From: Gymnothorax reevesii
Lineage: Eukaryota; Chordata; Actinopteri; Anguilliformes; Muraenidae
Reading direction: 5' to 3'
DNA length: 64,000 nucleotides
Assembly: GCA_029721435.1 (NCBI GenBank)
Contig: CM056581.1
Location: 70,170,712-70,234,711 of the forward strand
Shown: piece after piece, positions 25,159 through 37,497 of the stretch
Layout of the letters: each line of letters opens with the position of its first letter
Position numbering within the stretch: position 1 is the stretch's first letter
Notes under the pieces: model-generated
What the model saw: the letters and a program-made list of their open reading frames with translations, nothing else
The model's database searches: none
Told to the model about the DNA's origin: nothing
Translations under genes and position numbers: made by a program

Positions 25159-27273
25159 TCACTCATGTTTGTCACTTTCCCACTGATTTACACACAGAAT
25201 GAAAATTTTTGACATGCAGAAGTTAAAAAAAGAAAGTTTTTAAAAAAGTGTATATCTTCACTACAGAGACTCATATTCACTTCCAATAGGCCATAAAAAC
25301 ACATTGGAAAAATGGATGGCATATATGCAGTGCAACAGTGATCTGAAGCATTTCCCAGGCCAGATACACGCAGAGATTCACATTCTGAGCTTAAAACCTC
25401 AAAGAAGCGTGTTTTCATGAAAGAGCGTATGGAGACAATATCAGCGCTCTAGCTCGCTTCCTTAAGAAGATAGCAGCCAATTCACTCCTATTTAGTCATA
25501 CAGTGAAAATTCACTCATGTTTGTCACTTTCCCACTGATTTACACACAGAATGAAAATTTTTGACATGCAGAAGTTAAAAAAAAGAAAGTTTTTAAAAAA
25601 GTGTATATCTTCACTTCAGAGACTCATATTCACTTCCAATAGGCCATAAAAACACATTGGAAAAATGGATGGCATATATGCAGTGCAACAGTGATCTGAA
25701 GCATTTCCCAGGCCAGATACACGCAGAGATTCACATTCTGAGCTTAAAACCTCAAAGTAGCGTGTTTTCATGAAAGAGCGTATGGAGACAATATCAGCGC
25801 TCTAGGTCGCTTCCTTAAGAAGATAGCAGCCAATTCACTCCTATTTAGTCATACAGTGAAAATTCACTCATGTTTGTCACTTTCCCACTGATTTACACAC
25901 AGAATGAAAATTTTTGACATGCAGAAGTTAAAAAAAAGAAAGTTTTTAAAAAAGTGTATATCTTCACTACAGAGACTCATATTCACTTCCAATAGGCCAT
26001 AAAAACACATTGGAAAAATGGATGGCATATATGCAGTGCACAGTGATCTGAAGCATTTCCCAGCCCAGATACACGAACAGATTCACTTTCTGAGATTAAA
26101 ACCTAGAAGAAGCGTGTTTTCATGAAAGAGCGTATGGAGACAATATCAGCGCTCTAGCTCGCTTCCTTAAGAAGATAGCAGCCAATTCACTCCTATTTAG
26201 TCATACAGTGAAAATTCACTCATGTTTGTCACTTTCCCACTGATTTACACACAGAATGAAAATTTTTGACATGCAGAAGTTAAAAAAAGAAAGTTTTTAA
26301 AAAAGTGTATATCTTCACTACAGAGACTCATATTCACTTCCAATAGGCCATAAAAACACATTGGAAAAATGGATGGCATATATGCAGTGCAACAGTGATC
26401 TGAAGCATTTCCCAGGCCAGATACACGCAGAGATTCACATTCTGAGCTTCAAACCTCAAAGTAGCGTGTTTTCATGAAAGAGCGTATGGAGACAATATCA
26501 GCGCTCTAGCTCGCTTCCTAAAGAAGATAGCAGCCAATTCACTCCTATTTAGTCATACAGTGAAAATTCACTCATGTTTGTCACTTTCCCACTGATTTAC
26601 ACACAGAATGAAAATTTTTGACATGCAGAAGTTAAAAAAAAGAAAGTTTTTAAAAAAGTGTATATCTTCACTACAGAGACTCATATTCACTTCCAATAGG
26701 CCATAAAAACACATTGGAAAAATGGATGGCATATATGCAGTGCCACAGTGATCTGAAGCATTTCCCAGGCCAGATACACGCAGAGATTCACATTCTGAGC
26801 TTAAAACCTCAAAGAAGCGTGTTTTCATGAAAGAGCGTATGGAGACAATATCAGCGCTCTAGCTCGCTTCCTTAAGAAGATAGAAGCCAATTCACTCCTA
26901 TTTAGTCATACAGTGAAAATTCACTCATGTTTGTCACTTTCCCACTGATTTACACACAGAATGAAAATTTTTGACATGCAGAAGTTAAAAAAAAGAAAGT
27001 TTTTAAAGAAGTGTATATCTTCACTACAGAGACTCATATTCACTTCCAATAGGCCATAAAAACACATTGGAAAAATGGATGGCATATATGCAGTGCAACA
27101 GTGATCTCAAGCATTTCCCAGGCCAGATACACGCAGAGATTCACATTCTGAGCTTAAAACCTCAAAGAAGCGTGTTTTCATGAAAGAGCGTATGGAGACA
27201 ATATCAGCGCTCTAGCTCGCTTCCTAAAGAAGATAGCAGCCAATTCACTCCAATTTAGTCATACAGTGAAAAT
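25159..27273. repeat. 6-monomer HOR, copy 1 (aberrant)
   Basis: The order is A with an A7 tract, A-Y with cttcacttcag, an A/B' hybrid, A-stop, A-G, and A-F with gatctcaagc. In later copies the third member is a normal B' and the sixth has gatctgaagc, so this first copy carries two recombinant or converted members. Confidence 0.85.
25864..26215. repeat. Fresh A/B' recombinant monomer
   Basis: The left part is class A through aaaaatggatgg. The right part is B' from gtgcacag through gagattaaaacctagaag. The last A-specific base is at 26025 and the first B'-specific difference is the missing a near 26040, so the switch lies in about 14 bases. This combination was seen only once in the window, unlike the amplified hybrids of the left domain. 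Confidence 0.85.
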
Positions 27274-28683
27274 TCACTCATGTTTGTCACTTTCCCACTG
27301 ATTTACACACGGATTGAAACTTTTTGACAAGCAGAAGTAAAAAAAAAGAAAATTTTTAAAAAAGTGCATATCTTCACTTCAGAGACTCATATTCACTTCC
27401 AATAGGCCATACAAGCAAATTGGACAAATTGCTGCCATATATGCAGTGCACAGTGATCTGAAGCATTTCCCAGCCCAGATACACGAACAGATTCACTTTC
27501 TGAGCTTAAAACCTAGAAGAAGCGTGTTTTCATGAAAGAGCGTATGGAGACAATATCAGCGCTCTAGCTCGCTTCCTTAAGAAGATAGCAGCCAATTCAC
27601 TCCTATTTAGTCATACAGTGAAAATTCACTCATGTTTGTCACTTTCCCACTGATTTACACACAGAATGAAAATTTTTGACATGCAGAAGTTAAAAAAAAG
27701 AAAGTTTTTAAAAAAGTGTATATCTTCACTTCAGAGACTCATATTCACTTCCAATAGGCCATAAAAACACATTGGAAAAATGGATGGCATATATGCAGTG
27801 CAACAGTGATCTGAAGCATTTCCCAGGCCAGATACACGCAGAGATTCACATTCTGAGCTTAAAACCTCAAAGTAGCGTGTTTTCATGAAAGAGCGTATGG
27901 AGACAATATCAGCGCTCTAGGTCGCTTCCTTAAGAAGATAGCAGCCAATTCACTCCTATTTAGTCATACAGTGAAAATTCACTCATGTTTGTCACTTTCC
28001 CACTGATTTACACACAGAATGAAAATTTTTGACATGCAGAAGTTAAAAAAAAGAAAGTTTTTAAAAAAGTGTATATCTTCACTACAGAGACTCATATTCA
28101 CTTCCAATAGGCCATACAAGCATATTGGACAAATTGCTGCCATATATGCAGTGCACAGTGATCTGAAGCATTTCCCAGCCCAGATACACGAACAGATTCA
28201 CTTTCTGAGATTAAAACCTAGAAGAAGCGTGTTTTCATGAAAGAGCGTATGGAGACAATATCAGCGCTCTAGCTCGCTTCCTTAAGAAGATAGCAGCCAA
28301 TTCACTCCTATTTAGTCATACAGTGAAAATTCACTCATGTTTGTCACTTTCCCACTGATTTACACACAGAATGAAAATTTTTGACATGCAGAAGTTAAAA
28401 AAAAGAAAGTTTTTCAAAAAGTGTATATCTTCACTACAGAGACTCATATTCACTTCCAATAGGCCATAAAAACACATTGGAAAAATGGATGGCATATATG
28501 CAGTGCAACAGTGATCTGAAGCATTTCCCAGGCCAGATACACGCAGAGATTCACATTCTGAGCTTCAAACCTCAAAGTAGCGTGTTTTCATGAAAGAGCG
28601 TATGGAGACAATATCAGCGCTCTAGCTCGCTTCCCTAAGAAGATTGCAGCCAATTCACTCCTATTTAGTCATACAGTGAAAAT
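27274..28683. repeat. 6-monomer HOR, copy 2 reduced to four monomers
   Basis: The order is Bgg, A-Y with cttcag, B', A-stop. The A-G and A-F members are absent, and a Bgg monomer occupies the slot that holds the A7-tract A monomer elsewhere. This Bgg is the first of the right-hand haplotype (agtaaaa, cagcccagat, cctagaag) and has a private gaaaatttttaaa. Confidence 0.83.
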
Positions 28684-30798
28684 TCACTCATGTTTGTCAC
28701 TTTCCCACTGATTTACACACAGAATGAAAATTTTTGACATGCAGAAGTTAAAAAAAGAAAGTTTTTAAAAAAGTGTATATCTTCACTACAGAGACTCATA
28801 TTCACTTCCAATAGGCCATAAAAACACATTGGAAAAATGGATGGCATATATGCAGTGCAACAGTGATCTGAAGCATTTCCCAGGCCAGATACACGCAGAG
28901 ATTCACATTCTGAGCTTAAAACCTCAAAGAAGCGTGTTTTCATGAAAGAGCGTATGGAGACAATATCAGCGCTCTAGCTCGCTTCCTTAAGAAGATAGCA
29001 GCCAATTCACTCCTATTTAGTCATACAGTGAAAATTCACTCATGTTTGTCACTTTCCCACTGATTTACACACAGAATGAAAATTTTTGACATGCAGAAGT
29101 TAAAAAAAAGAAAGTTTTTAAAAAAGTGTATATCTTCACTTCAGAGACTCATATTCACTTCCAATAGGCCATAAAAACACATTGGAAAAATGGATGGCAT
29201 ATATGCAGTGCAACAGTGATCTGAAGCATTTCCCAGGCCAGATACACGCAGAGATTCACATTCTGAGCTTAAAACCTCAAAGTAGCGTGTTTTCATGAAA
29301 GAGCGTATGGAGACAATATCAGCGCTCTAGGTCGCTTCCTTAAGAAGATAGCAGCCAATTCACTCCTATTTAGTCATACAGTGAAAATTCACTCATGTTT
29401 GTCACTTTCCCACTGATTTACACACAGAATGAAAATTTTTGACATGCAGAAGTTAAAAAAAAGAAAGTTTTTAAAAAAGTGTATATCTTCACTACAGAGA
29501 CTCATATTCACTTCCAATAGGCCATACAAGCATATTGGACAAATTGCTGCCATATATGCAGTGCACAGTGATCTGAAGCATTTCCCAGCCCAGATACACG
29601 AACAGATTCACTTTCTGAGATTAAAACCTAGAAGAAGCGTGTTTTCATGAAAGAGCGTATGGAGACAATATCAGCGCTCTAGCTCGCTTCCTTAAGAAGA
29701 TAGCAGCCAATTCACTCCTATTTAGTCATACAGTGAAAATTCACTCATGTTTGTCACTTTCCCACTGATTTACACACAGAATGAAAATTTTTGACATGCA
29801 GAAGTTAAAAAAAGAAAGTTTTTAAAAAAGTGTATATCTTCACTACAGAGACTCATATTCACTTCCAATAGGCCATAAAAACACATTGGAAAAATGGATG
29901 GCATATATGCAGTGCAACAGTGATCTGAAGCATTTCCCAGGCCAGATACACGCAGAGATTCACATTCTGAGCTTCAAACCTCAAAGTAGCGTGTTTTCAT
30001 GAAAGAGCGTATGGAGACAATATCAGCGCTCTAGCTCGCTTCCTAAAGAAGATAGCAACCAATTCACTCCTATTTAGTCATACAGTGAAAATTCACTCAT
30101 GTTTGTCACTTTCCCACTGATTTACACACAGAATGAAAATTTTTGACATGCAGAAGTTAAAAAAAAGAAAGTTTTTAAAAAAGTGTATATCTTCACTACA
30201 GAGACTCATATTCACTTCCAATAGGCCATAAAAACACATTGGAAAAATGGATGGCATATATGCAGTGCCACAGTGATCTGAAGCATTTCCCAGGCCAGAT
30301 ACACGCAGAGATTCACATTCTGAGCTTAAAACCTCAAAGAAGCGTGTTTTCATGAAAGAGCGTATGGAGACAATATCAGCGCTCTAGCTCGCTTCCTTAA
30401 GAAGATAGAAGCCAATTCACTCCTATTTAGTCATACAGTGAAAATTCACTCATGTTTGTCACTTTCGCACTGATTTACACACAGAATGAAAATTTTTGAC
30501 ATGCAGAAGTTAAAAAAAAGAAAGTTTTTAAAGAAGTGTATATCTTCACTACAGAGACTCATATTCACTTCCAATAGGCCATAAAAACACATTGGAAAAA
30601 TGGATGGCATATATGCAGTGCAACAGTGATCTGAAGCATTTCCCAGGCCAGATACACGCAGAGATTCACATTCTGAGCTTAAAACCTCAAAGAAGCGTGT
30701 TTTCATGAAAGAGCGTATGGAGACAATATCAGCGCTCTAGCTCGCTTCCTTAAGAAGATAGAAGCCAATTCACTCCTATTTAGTCATACAGTGAAAAT
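28684..30798. repeat. 6-monomer HOR, copy 3
   Basis: The order is A with A7, A-Y with cttcag, B', A-stop, A-G, A-F. Distance to the next copy is 2115 bases. The A-stop member has an A7 tract, and the linker after it reads cctaaagaag with gcaacc. Confidence 0.9.
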
Positions 30799-32914
30799 TC
30801 ACTCATGTTTGTCACTTTCCCACTGATTTACACACAGAATGAAAATTTTTGACATGCAGAAGTTAAAAAAAGAAAGTTTTTAAAAAAGTGTATATCTTCA
30901 CTACAGAGACTCATATTCACTTCCAATAGGCCATAAAAACACATTGGAAAAATGGATGGCATATATGCAGTGCAACAGTGATCTGAAGCATTTCCCAGGC
31001 CAGATACACGCAGAGATTCACATTCTGAGCTTAAAACCTCAAAGAAGCGTGTTTTCATGAAAGAGCGTATGGAGACAATATCAGCGCTCTAGCTCGCTTC
31101 CTTAAGAAGATAGCAGCCAATTCACTCCTATTTAGTCATACAGTGAAAATTCACTCATGTTTGTCACTTTCCCACTGATTTACAAACAGAATGAAAATTT
31201 TTGACATGCAGAAGTTAAAAAAAAGAAAGTTTTTAAAAAAGTGTATATCTTCACTTCAGAGACTCATATTCACTTCCAATAGGCCATAAAAACACATTGG
31301 AAAAATGGATGGCATATATGCAGTGCAACAGTGATCAGAAGCATTTCCCAGGCCAGATACACGCAGAGATTCACATTCTGAGCTTAAAACCTCAAAGTAG
31401 CGTGTTTTCATGAAAGAGCGTATGGAGACAATATCAGCGCTCTAGGTCGCTTCCTTAAGAAGATAGCAGCCAATTCACTCCTATTTAGTCATACAGTGAA
31501 AATTCACTCATGTTTGTCACTTTCCCACTGATTTACACACAGAATGAAAATTTTTGACATGCAGAAGTTAAAAAAAAGAAAGTTTTTAAAAAAGTGTATA
31601 TCTTCACTACAGAGACTCATATTCACTTCCAATAGGCCATACAAGCATATTGGACAAATTGCTGCCATATATGCAGTGCACAGTGATCTGAAGCATTTCC
31701 CAGCCCAGATACACGAACAGATTCACTTTCTGAGATTAAAACCTAGAAGAAGCGTGTTTTCATGAAAGAGCGTATGGAGACAATATCAGCGCTCTAGCTC
31801 GCTTCCTTAAGAAGATAGCAGCCAATTCACTCCTATTTAGTCATACAGTGAAAATTCACTCATGTTTGTCACTTTCCCACTGATTTACACACAGAATGAA
31901 AATTTTTGACATGCAGAAGTTAAAAAAAAGAAAGTTTTTAAAAAAGTGTATATCTTCACTACAGAGACTCATATTCACTTCCAATAGGCCATAAAAACAC
32001 ATTGGAAAAATGGATGGCATATATGCAGTGCAACAGTGATCTGAAGCATTTCCCAGGCCAGATACACGCAGAGATTCACATTCTGAGCTTCAAACCTCAA
32101 AGTAGCGTGTTTTCATGAAAGAGCGTATGGAGACAATATCAGCGCTCTAGCTCGCTTCCCTAAGAAGATAGCAGCCAATTCACTCCTATTTAGTCATACA
32201 GTGAAAATTCACTCATGTTTGTCACTTTCCCACTGATTTACACACAGAATGAAAATTTTTGACATGCAGAAGTTAAAAAAAAGAAAGTTTTTAAAAAAGT
32301 GTATATCTTCACTACAGAGACTCATATTCACTTCCAATAGGCCATAAAAACACATTGGAAAAATGGATGGCATATATGCAGTGCCACAGTGATCTGAAGC
32401 ATTTCCCAGGCCAGATACACGCAGAGATTCACATTCTGAGCTTAAAACCTCAAAGAAGCGTGTTTTCATGAAAGAGCGTATGGAGACAATATCAGCGCTC
32501 TAGCTCGCTTCCTTAAGAAGATAGAAGCCAATTCACTCCTATTTAGTCATAAAGTGAAAATTCACTCATGTTTGTCACTTTCCCACTGATTTACACACAG
32601 AATGAAAATTTTTGACATGCAGAAGTTAAAAAAAAGAAAGTTTTTAAAGAAGTGTATCTCTTCACTACAGAGACTCATATTCACTTCCAATAGGCCATAA
32701 AAACACATTGGAAAAATGGATGGCATATATGCAGTGCAACAGTGATCTGAAGCATTTCCCAGGCCAGATACACGCAGAGATTCACATTCTGAGCTTAAAA
32801 CCTCAAAGAAGCGTGTTTTCATGAAAGAGCGTATGGAGACAATATCAGCGCTCTAGCTCGCTTCCTTAAGAAGATAGAAGCCAATTCACTCCTATTTAGT
32901 CATACAGTGAAAAT
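30799..32914. repeat. 6-monomer HOR, copy 4
   Basis: Same order as copy 3, 2116 bases. Private changes include tacaaacag near 31184, gatcagaag near 31334, cataaagtg near 32549 and gtatctcttc near 32654. The A-stop member has an A8 tract. Confidence 0.9.
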
Positions 32915-35029
32915 TCACTCATGTTTGTCACTTTCCCACTGATTTACACACAGAATGAAAATTTTTGACATGCAGAAGTTAAAAAAAGAAAGTTTTTAAA
33001 AAAGTGTATATCTTCACTACAGAGACTCATATTCACTTCCAATAGGCCATAAAAACACATTGGAAAAATGGATGGCATATATGCAGTGCAACAGTGATCT
33101 GAAGCATTTCCCAGGCCAGATACACGCAGAGATTCACATTCTGAGCTTAAAACCTCAAAGAAGCGTGTTTTCATGAAAGAGCGTATGGAGACAATATCAG
33201 CGCTCTAGCTCGCTTCCTTAAGAAGATAGCAGCCAATTCACTCCTATTTAGTCATACAGTGAAAATTCACTCATGTTTGTCACTTTCCCACTGATTTACA
33301 CACAGAATGAAAATTTTTGACATGCAGAAGTTAAAAAAAAGAAAGTTTTTAAAAAAGTGTATATCTTCACTTCAGAGACTCATATTCACTTCCAATAGGC
33401 CATAAAAACACATTGGAAAAATGGATGGCATATATGCAGTGCAACAGTGATCTGAAGCATTTCCCAGGCCAGATACACGCAGAGATTCACATTCTGAGCT
33501 TAAAACCTCAAAGTAGCGTGTTTTCATGAAAGAGCGTATGGAGACAATATCAGCGCTCTAGGTCGCTTCCTTAAGAAGATAGCAGCCAATTCACTCCTAT
33601 TTAGTCATACAGTGAAAATTCACTCATGTTTGTCACTTTCCCACTGATTTACACACAGAATGAAAATTTTTGACATGCAGAAGTTAAAAAAAAGAAAGTT
33701 TTTAAAAAAGTGTATATCTTCACTACAGAGACTCATATTCACTTCCAATAGGCCATACAAGCATATTGGACAAATTGCTGCCATATATGCAGTGCACAGT
33801 GATCTGAAGCATTTCCCAGCCCAGATACACGAACAGATTCACTTTCTGAGATTAAAACCTAGAAGAAGCGTGTTTTCATGAAAGAGCGTATGGAGACAAT
33901 ATCAGCGCTCTAGCTCGCTTCCTTAAGAAGATAGCAGCCAATTCACTCCTATTTAGTCATACAGTGAAAATTCACTCATGTTTGTCACTTTCCCACTGAT
34001 TTACACACAGAATGAAAATTTTTGACATGCAGAAGTTAAAAAAAGAAAGTTTTTAAAAAAGTGTATATCTTCACTACAGAGACTCATATTCACTTCCAAT
34101 AGGCCATAAAAACACATTGGAAAAATGGATGGCATATATGCAGTGCAACAGTGATCTGAAGCATTTCCCAGGCCAGATACACGCAGAGATTCACATTCTG
34201 AGCTTCAAACCTCAAAGTAGCGTGTTTTCATGAAAGAGCGTATGGAGACAATATCAGCGCTCTAGCTAGCTTCCCTAAGAAGATTGCAGCCAATTCACTC
34301 CTATTTAGTCATACAGTGAAAATTCACTCATGTTTGTCACTTTCCCACTGATTTACACACAGAATGAAAATTTTTGACATGCAGAAGTTAAAAAAAAGAA
34401 AGTTTTTAAAAAAGTGTATATCTTCACTACAGAGACTCATATTCACTTCCAATAGGCCATAAAAACACATTGGAAAAATGGATGGCATATATGCAGTGCC
34501 ACAGTGATCTGAAGCATTTCCCAGGCCAGATACACGCAGATATTCACATTCTGAGCTTAAAACCTCAAAGAAGCGTGTTTTCATGAAAGAGCGTATGGAG
34601 ACAATATCAGCGCTCTAGCTCGCTTCCTTAAGAAGATAGAAGCCAATTCACTCCTATTTAGTCATACAGTGAAAATTCACTCATGTTTGTCACTTTCCCA
34701 CTGATTTACACACAGAATGAAAATTTTTGACATGCAGAAGTTAAAAAAAAGAAAGTTTTTAAAGAAGTGTATATCTTCACTACAGAGACTCATATTCACT
34801 TCCAATAGGCCATAAAAACACATTGGAAAAATGGATTGCATATATGCAGTGCAACAGTGATCTGAAGCATTTCCCAGGCCAGATACACGCAGAGATTCAC
34901 ATTCTGAGCTTAAAACCTCAAAGAAGCGTGTTTTCATGAAAGAGCGTATGGAGACAATATCAGCGCTCTAGCTCGCTTCCTTAAGAAGATAGAAGCCAAT
35001 TCACTCCTATTTAGTCATACAGTGAAAAT
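32915..35029. repeat. 6-monomer HOR, copy 5
   Basis: Same order, 2115 bases. The A-stop member has an A7 tract, and its linker carries ctagctagc (34268) and agattgcag (34285). The second of these is shared with the linker at 28645. Other private changes are gatattcac near 34540 and attgcatat near 34836. Confidence 0.9.
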
Positions 35030-37145
35030 TCACTCATGTTTGTCACTTTCCCACTGATTTACACACAGAATGAAAATTTTTGACATGCAGAAGTTAAAAA
35101 AAGAAAGTTTTTAAAAAAGTGTATATCTTCACTACAGAGACTCATATTCACTTCCAATAGGCCATAAAAACACATTGGAAAAATGGATGGCATATATGCA
35201 GTGCAACAGTGATCTGAAGCATTTCCCAGGCCAGATACACGCAGAGATTCACATTCTGAGCTTAAAACCTCAAAGAAGCGTGTTTTCATGAAAGAGCGTA
35301 TGGAGACAATATCAGCGCTCTAGCTCGCTTCCTTAAGAAGATAGCAGCCAATTCACTCCTATTTAGTCATACAGTGAAAATTCACTCATGTTTGTCACTT
35401 TCCCACTGATTTACACACAGAATGAAAATTTTTGACATGCAGAAGTTAAAAAAAAGAAAGTTTTTAAAAAAGTGTATATCTTCACTTCAGAGACTCATAT
35501 TCACTTCCAATAGGCCATAAAAACACATTGGAAAAATGGATGGCATATATGCAGTGCAACAGTGATCTGAAGCATTTCCCAGGCCAGATACACGCAGAGA
35601 TTCACATTCTGAGCTTAAAACCTCAAAGTAGCGTGTTTTCATGAAAGAGCGTATGGAGACAATATCAGCGCTCTAGGTCGCTTCCTTAAGAAGATAGCAG
35701 CCAATTCACTCCTATTTAGTCATACAGTGAAAATTCACTCATGTTTGTCACTTTCCCACTGATTTACACACAGAATGAAAATTTTTGACATGCAGAAGTT
35801 AAAAAAAAGAAAGTTTTTAAAAAAGTGTATATCTTCACTACAGAGACTCATATTCACTTCCAATAGGCCATACAAGCATATTGGACAAATTGCTGCCATA
35901 TATGCAGTGCACAGTGATCTGAAGCATTTCCCAGCCCAGATACACGAACAGATTCACTTTCTGAGATTAAAACCTAGAAGAAGCGTGTTTTCATGAAAGA
36001 GCGTATGGAGACAATATCGGCGCTCTAGCTCGCTTCCTTAAGAAGATAGCAGCCAATTCACTCCTATTTAGTCATACAGTGAAAATTCACTCATGTTTGT
36101 CACTTTCCCACTGATTTACACACAGAATGAAAATTTTTGACATGCAGAAGTTAAAAAAAAGAAAGTTTTTAAAAAAGTGTATATCTTCACTACAGAGACT
36201 CATATTCACTTCCAATAGGCCATAAAAACACATTGGAAAAATGGATGGCATATATGCAGTGCAACAGTGATCTGAAGCATTTCCCAGGCCAGATACACGC
36301 AGAGATTCACATTCTGAGCTTCAAACCTCAAAGTAGCGTGTTTTCATGAAAGAGCGTATGGAGACAATATCAGCGCTCTAGCTCGCCTCCCTAAGAAGAT
36401 AGCAGCCAATTCACTCCTATTTAGTCATACAGTGAAAATTCACTCATGTTTGTCACTTTCCCACTGATTTACACACAGAATGAAAATTTTTGACATGCAG
36501 AAGTTAAAAAAAAGAAAGTTTTTAAAAAAGTGTATATCTTCACTACAGAGACTCATATTCACTTCCAATAGGCCATAAAAACACATTGGAAAAATGGATG
36601 GCATATATGCAGTGCCACAGTGATCTGAAGCATTTCCCAGGCCAGATACACGCAGAGATTCACATTCTGAGCTTAAAACCTCAAAGAAGCGTGTTTTCAT
36701 GAAAGAGCGTATGGAGACAATATCAGCGCTCTAGCTCGCTTCCTTAAGAAGATAGAAGCCAATTCACTCCTATTTAGTCATACAGTGAAAATTCACTCAT
36801 GTTTGTCACTTTCCCACTGATTTACACACAGAATGAAAATTTTTGACATGCAGAAGTTAAAAAAAAGAAAGTTTTTAAAGAAGTGTATATCTTCACTACA
36901 GAGACTCATATTCACTTCCAATAGGCCATAAAAACACATTGGAAAAATGGATGGCATATATGCAGTGCAACAGTGATCTGAAGCATTTCCCAGGCCAGAT
37001 ACACGCAGAGATTCACATTCTGAGCTTAAAACCTCAAAGAAGCGTGTTTTCATGAAAGAGCGTATGGAGACAATATCAGCGCTCTAGCTCGCTTCCTTAA
37101 GAAGATAGAAGCCAATTCACTCCTATTTAGTCATACAGTGAAAAT
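35030..37145. repeat. 6-monomer HOR, copy 6
   Basis: Same order, 2116 bases, with an A8 tract in the A-stop member. Private changes are atcggcgctc near 36018 and ctcgcctccc near 36385. Confidence 0.9.
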
Positions 37146-37497
37146 TCACTCATGTTTGTCACTTTCCCACTGATTTACACACAGAATGAAAATTTTTGAC
37201 ATGCAGAAGTTAAAAAAAGAAAGTTTTTAAAAAAGTGTATATCTTCACTACAGAGACTCATATTCACTTCCAATAGGCCATAAAAACACATTGGAAAAAT
37301 GGATGGCATATATGCAGTGCAACAGTGATCTGAAGCATTTCCCAGGCCAGATACACGCAGAGATTCACATTCTGAGCTTAAAACCTCAAAGAAGCGTGTT
37401 TTCATGAAAGAGCGTATGGAGACAATATCAGCGCTCTAGCTCGCTTCCTTAAGAAGATAGCAGCCAATTCACTCCTATTTAGTCATACAGTGAAAAT
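37146..37497. repeat. 6-monomer HOR, copy 7 truncated to one monomer
   Basis: Only the A monomer with the A7 tract is present. The next monomer is class C rather than the expected A-Y with cttcag, so the 6-monomer family ends in the linker near 37440-37490. Confidence 0.85.
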
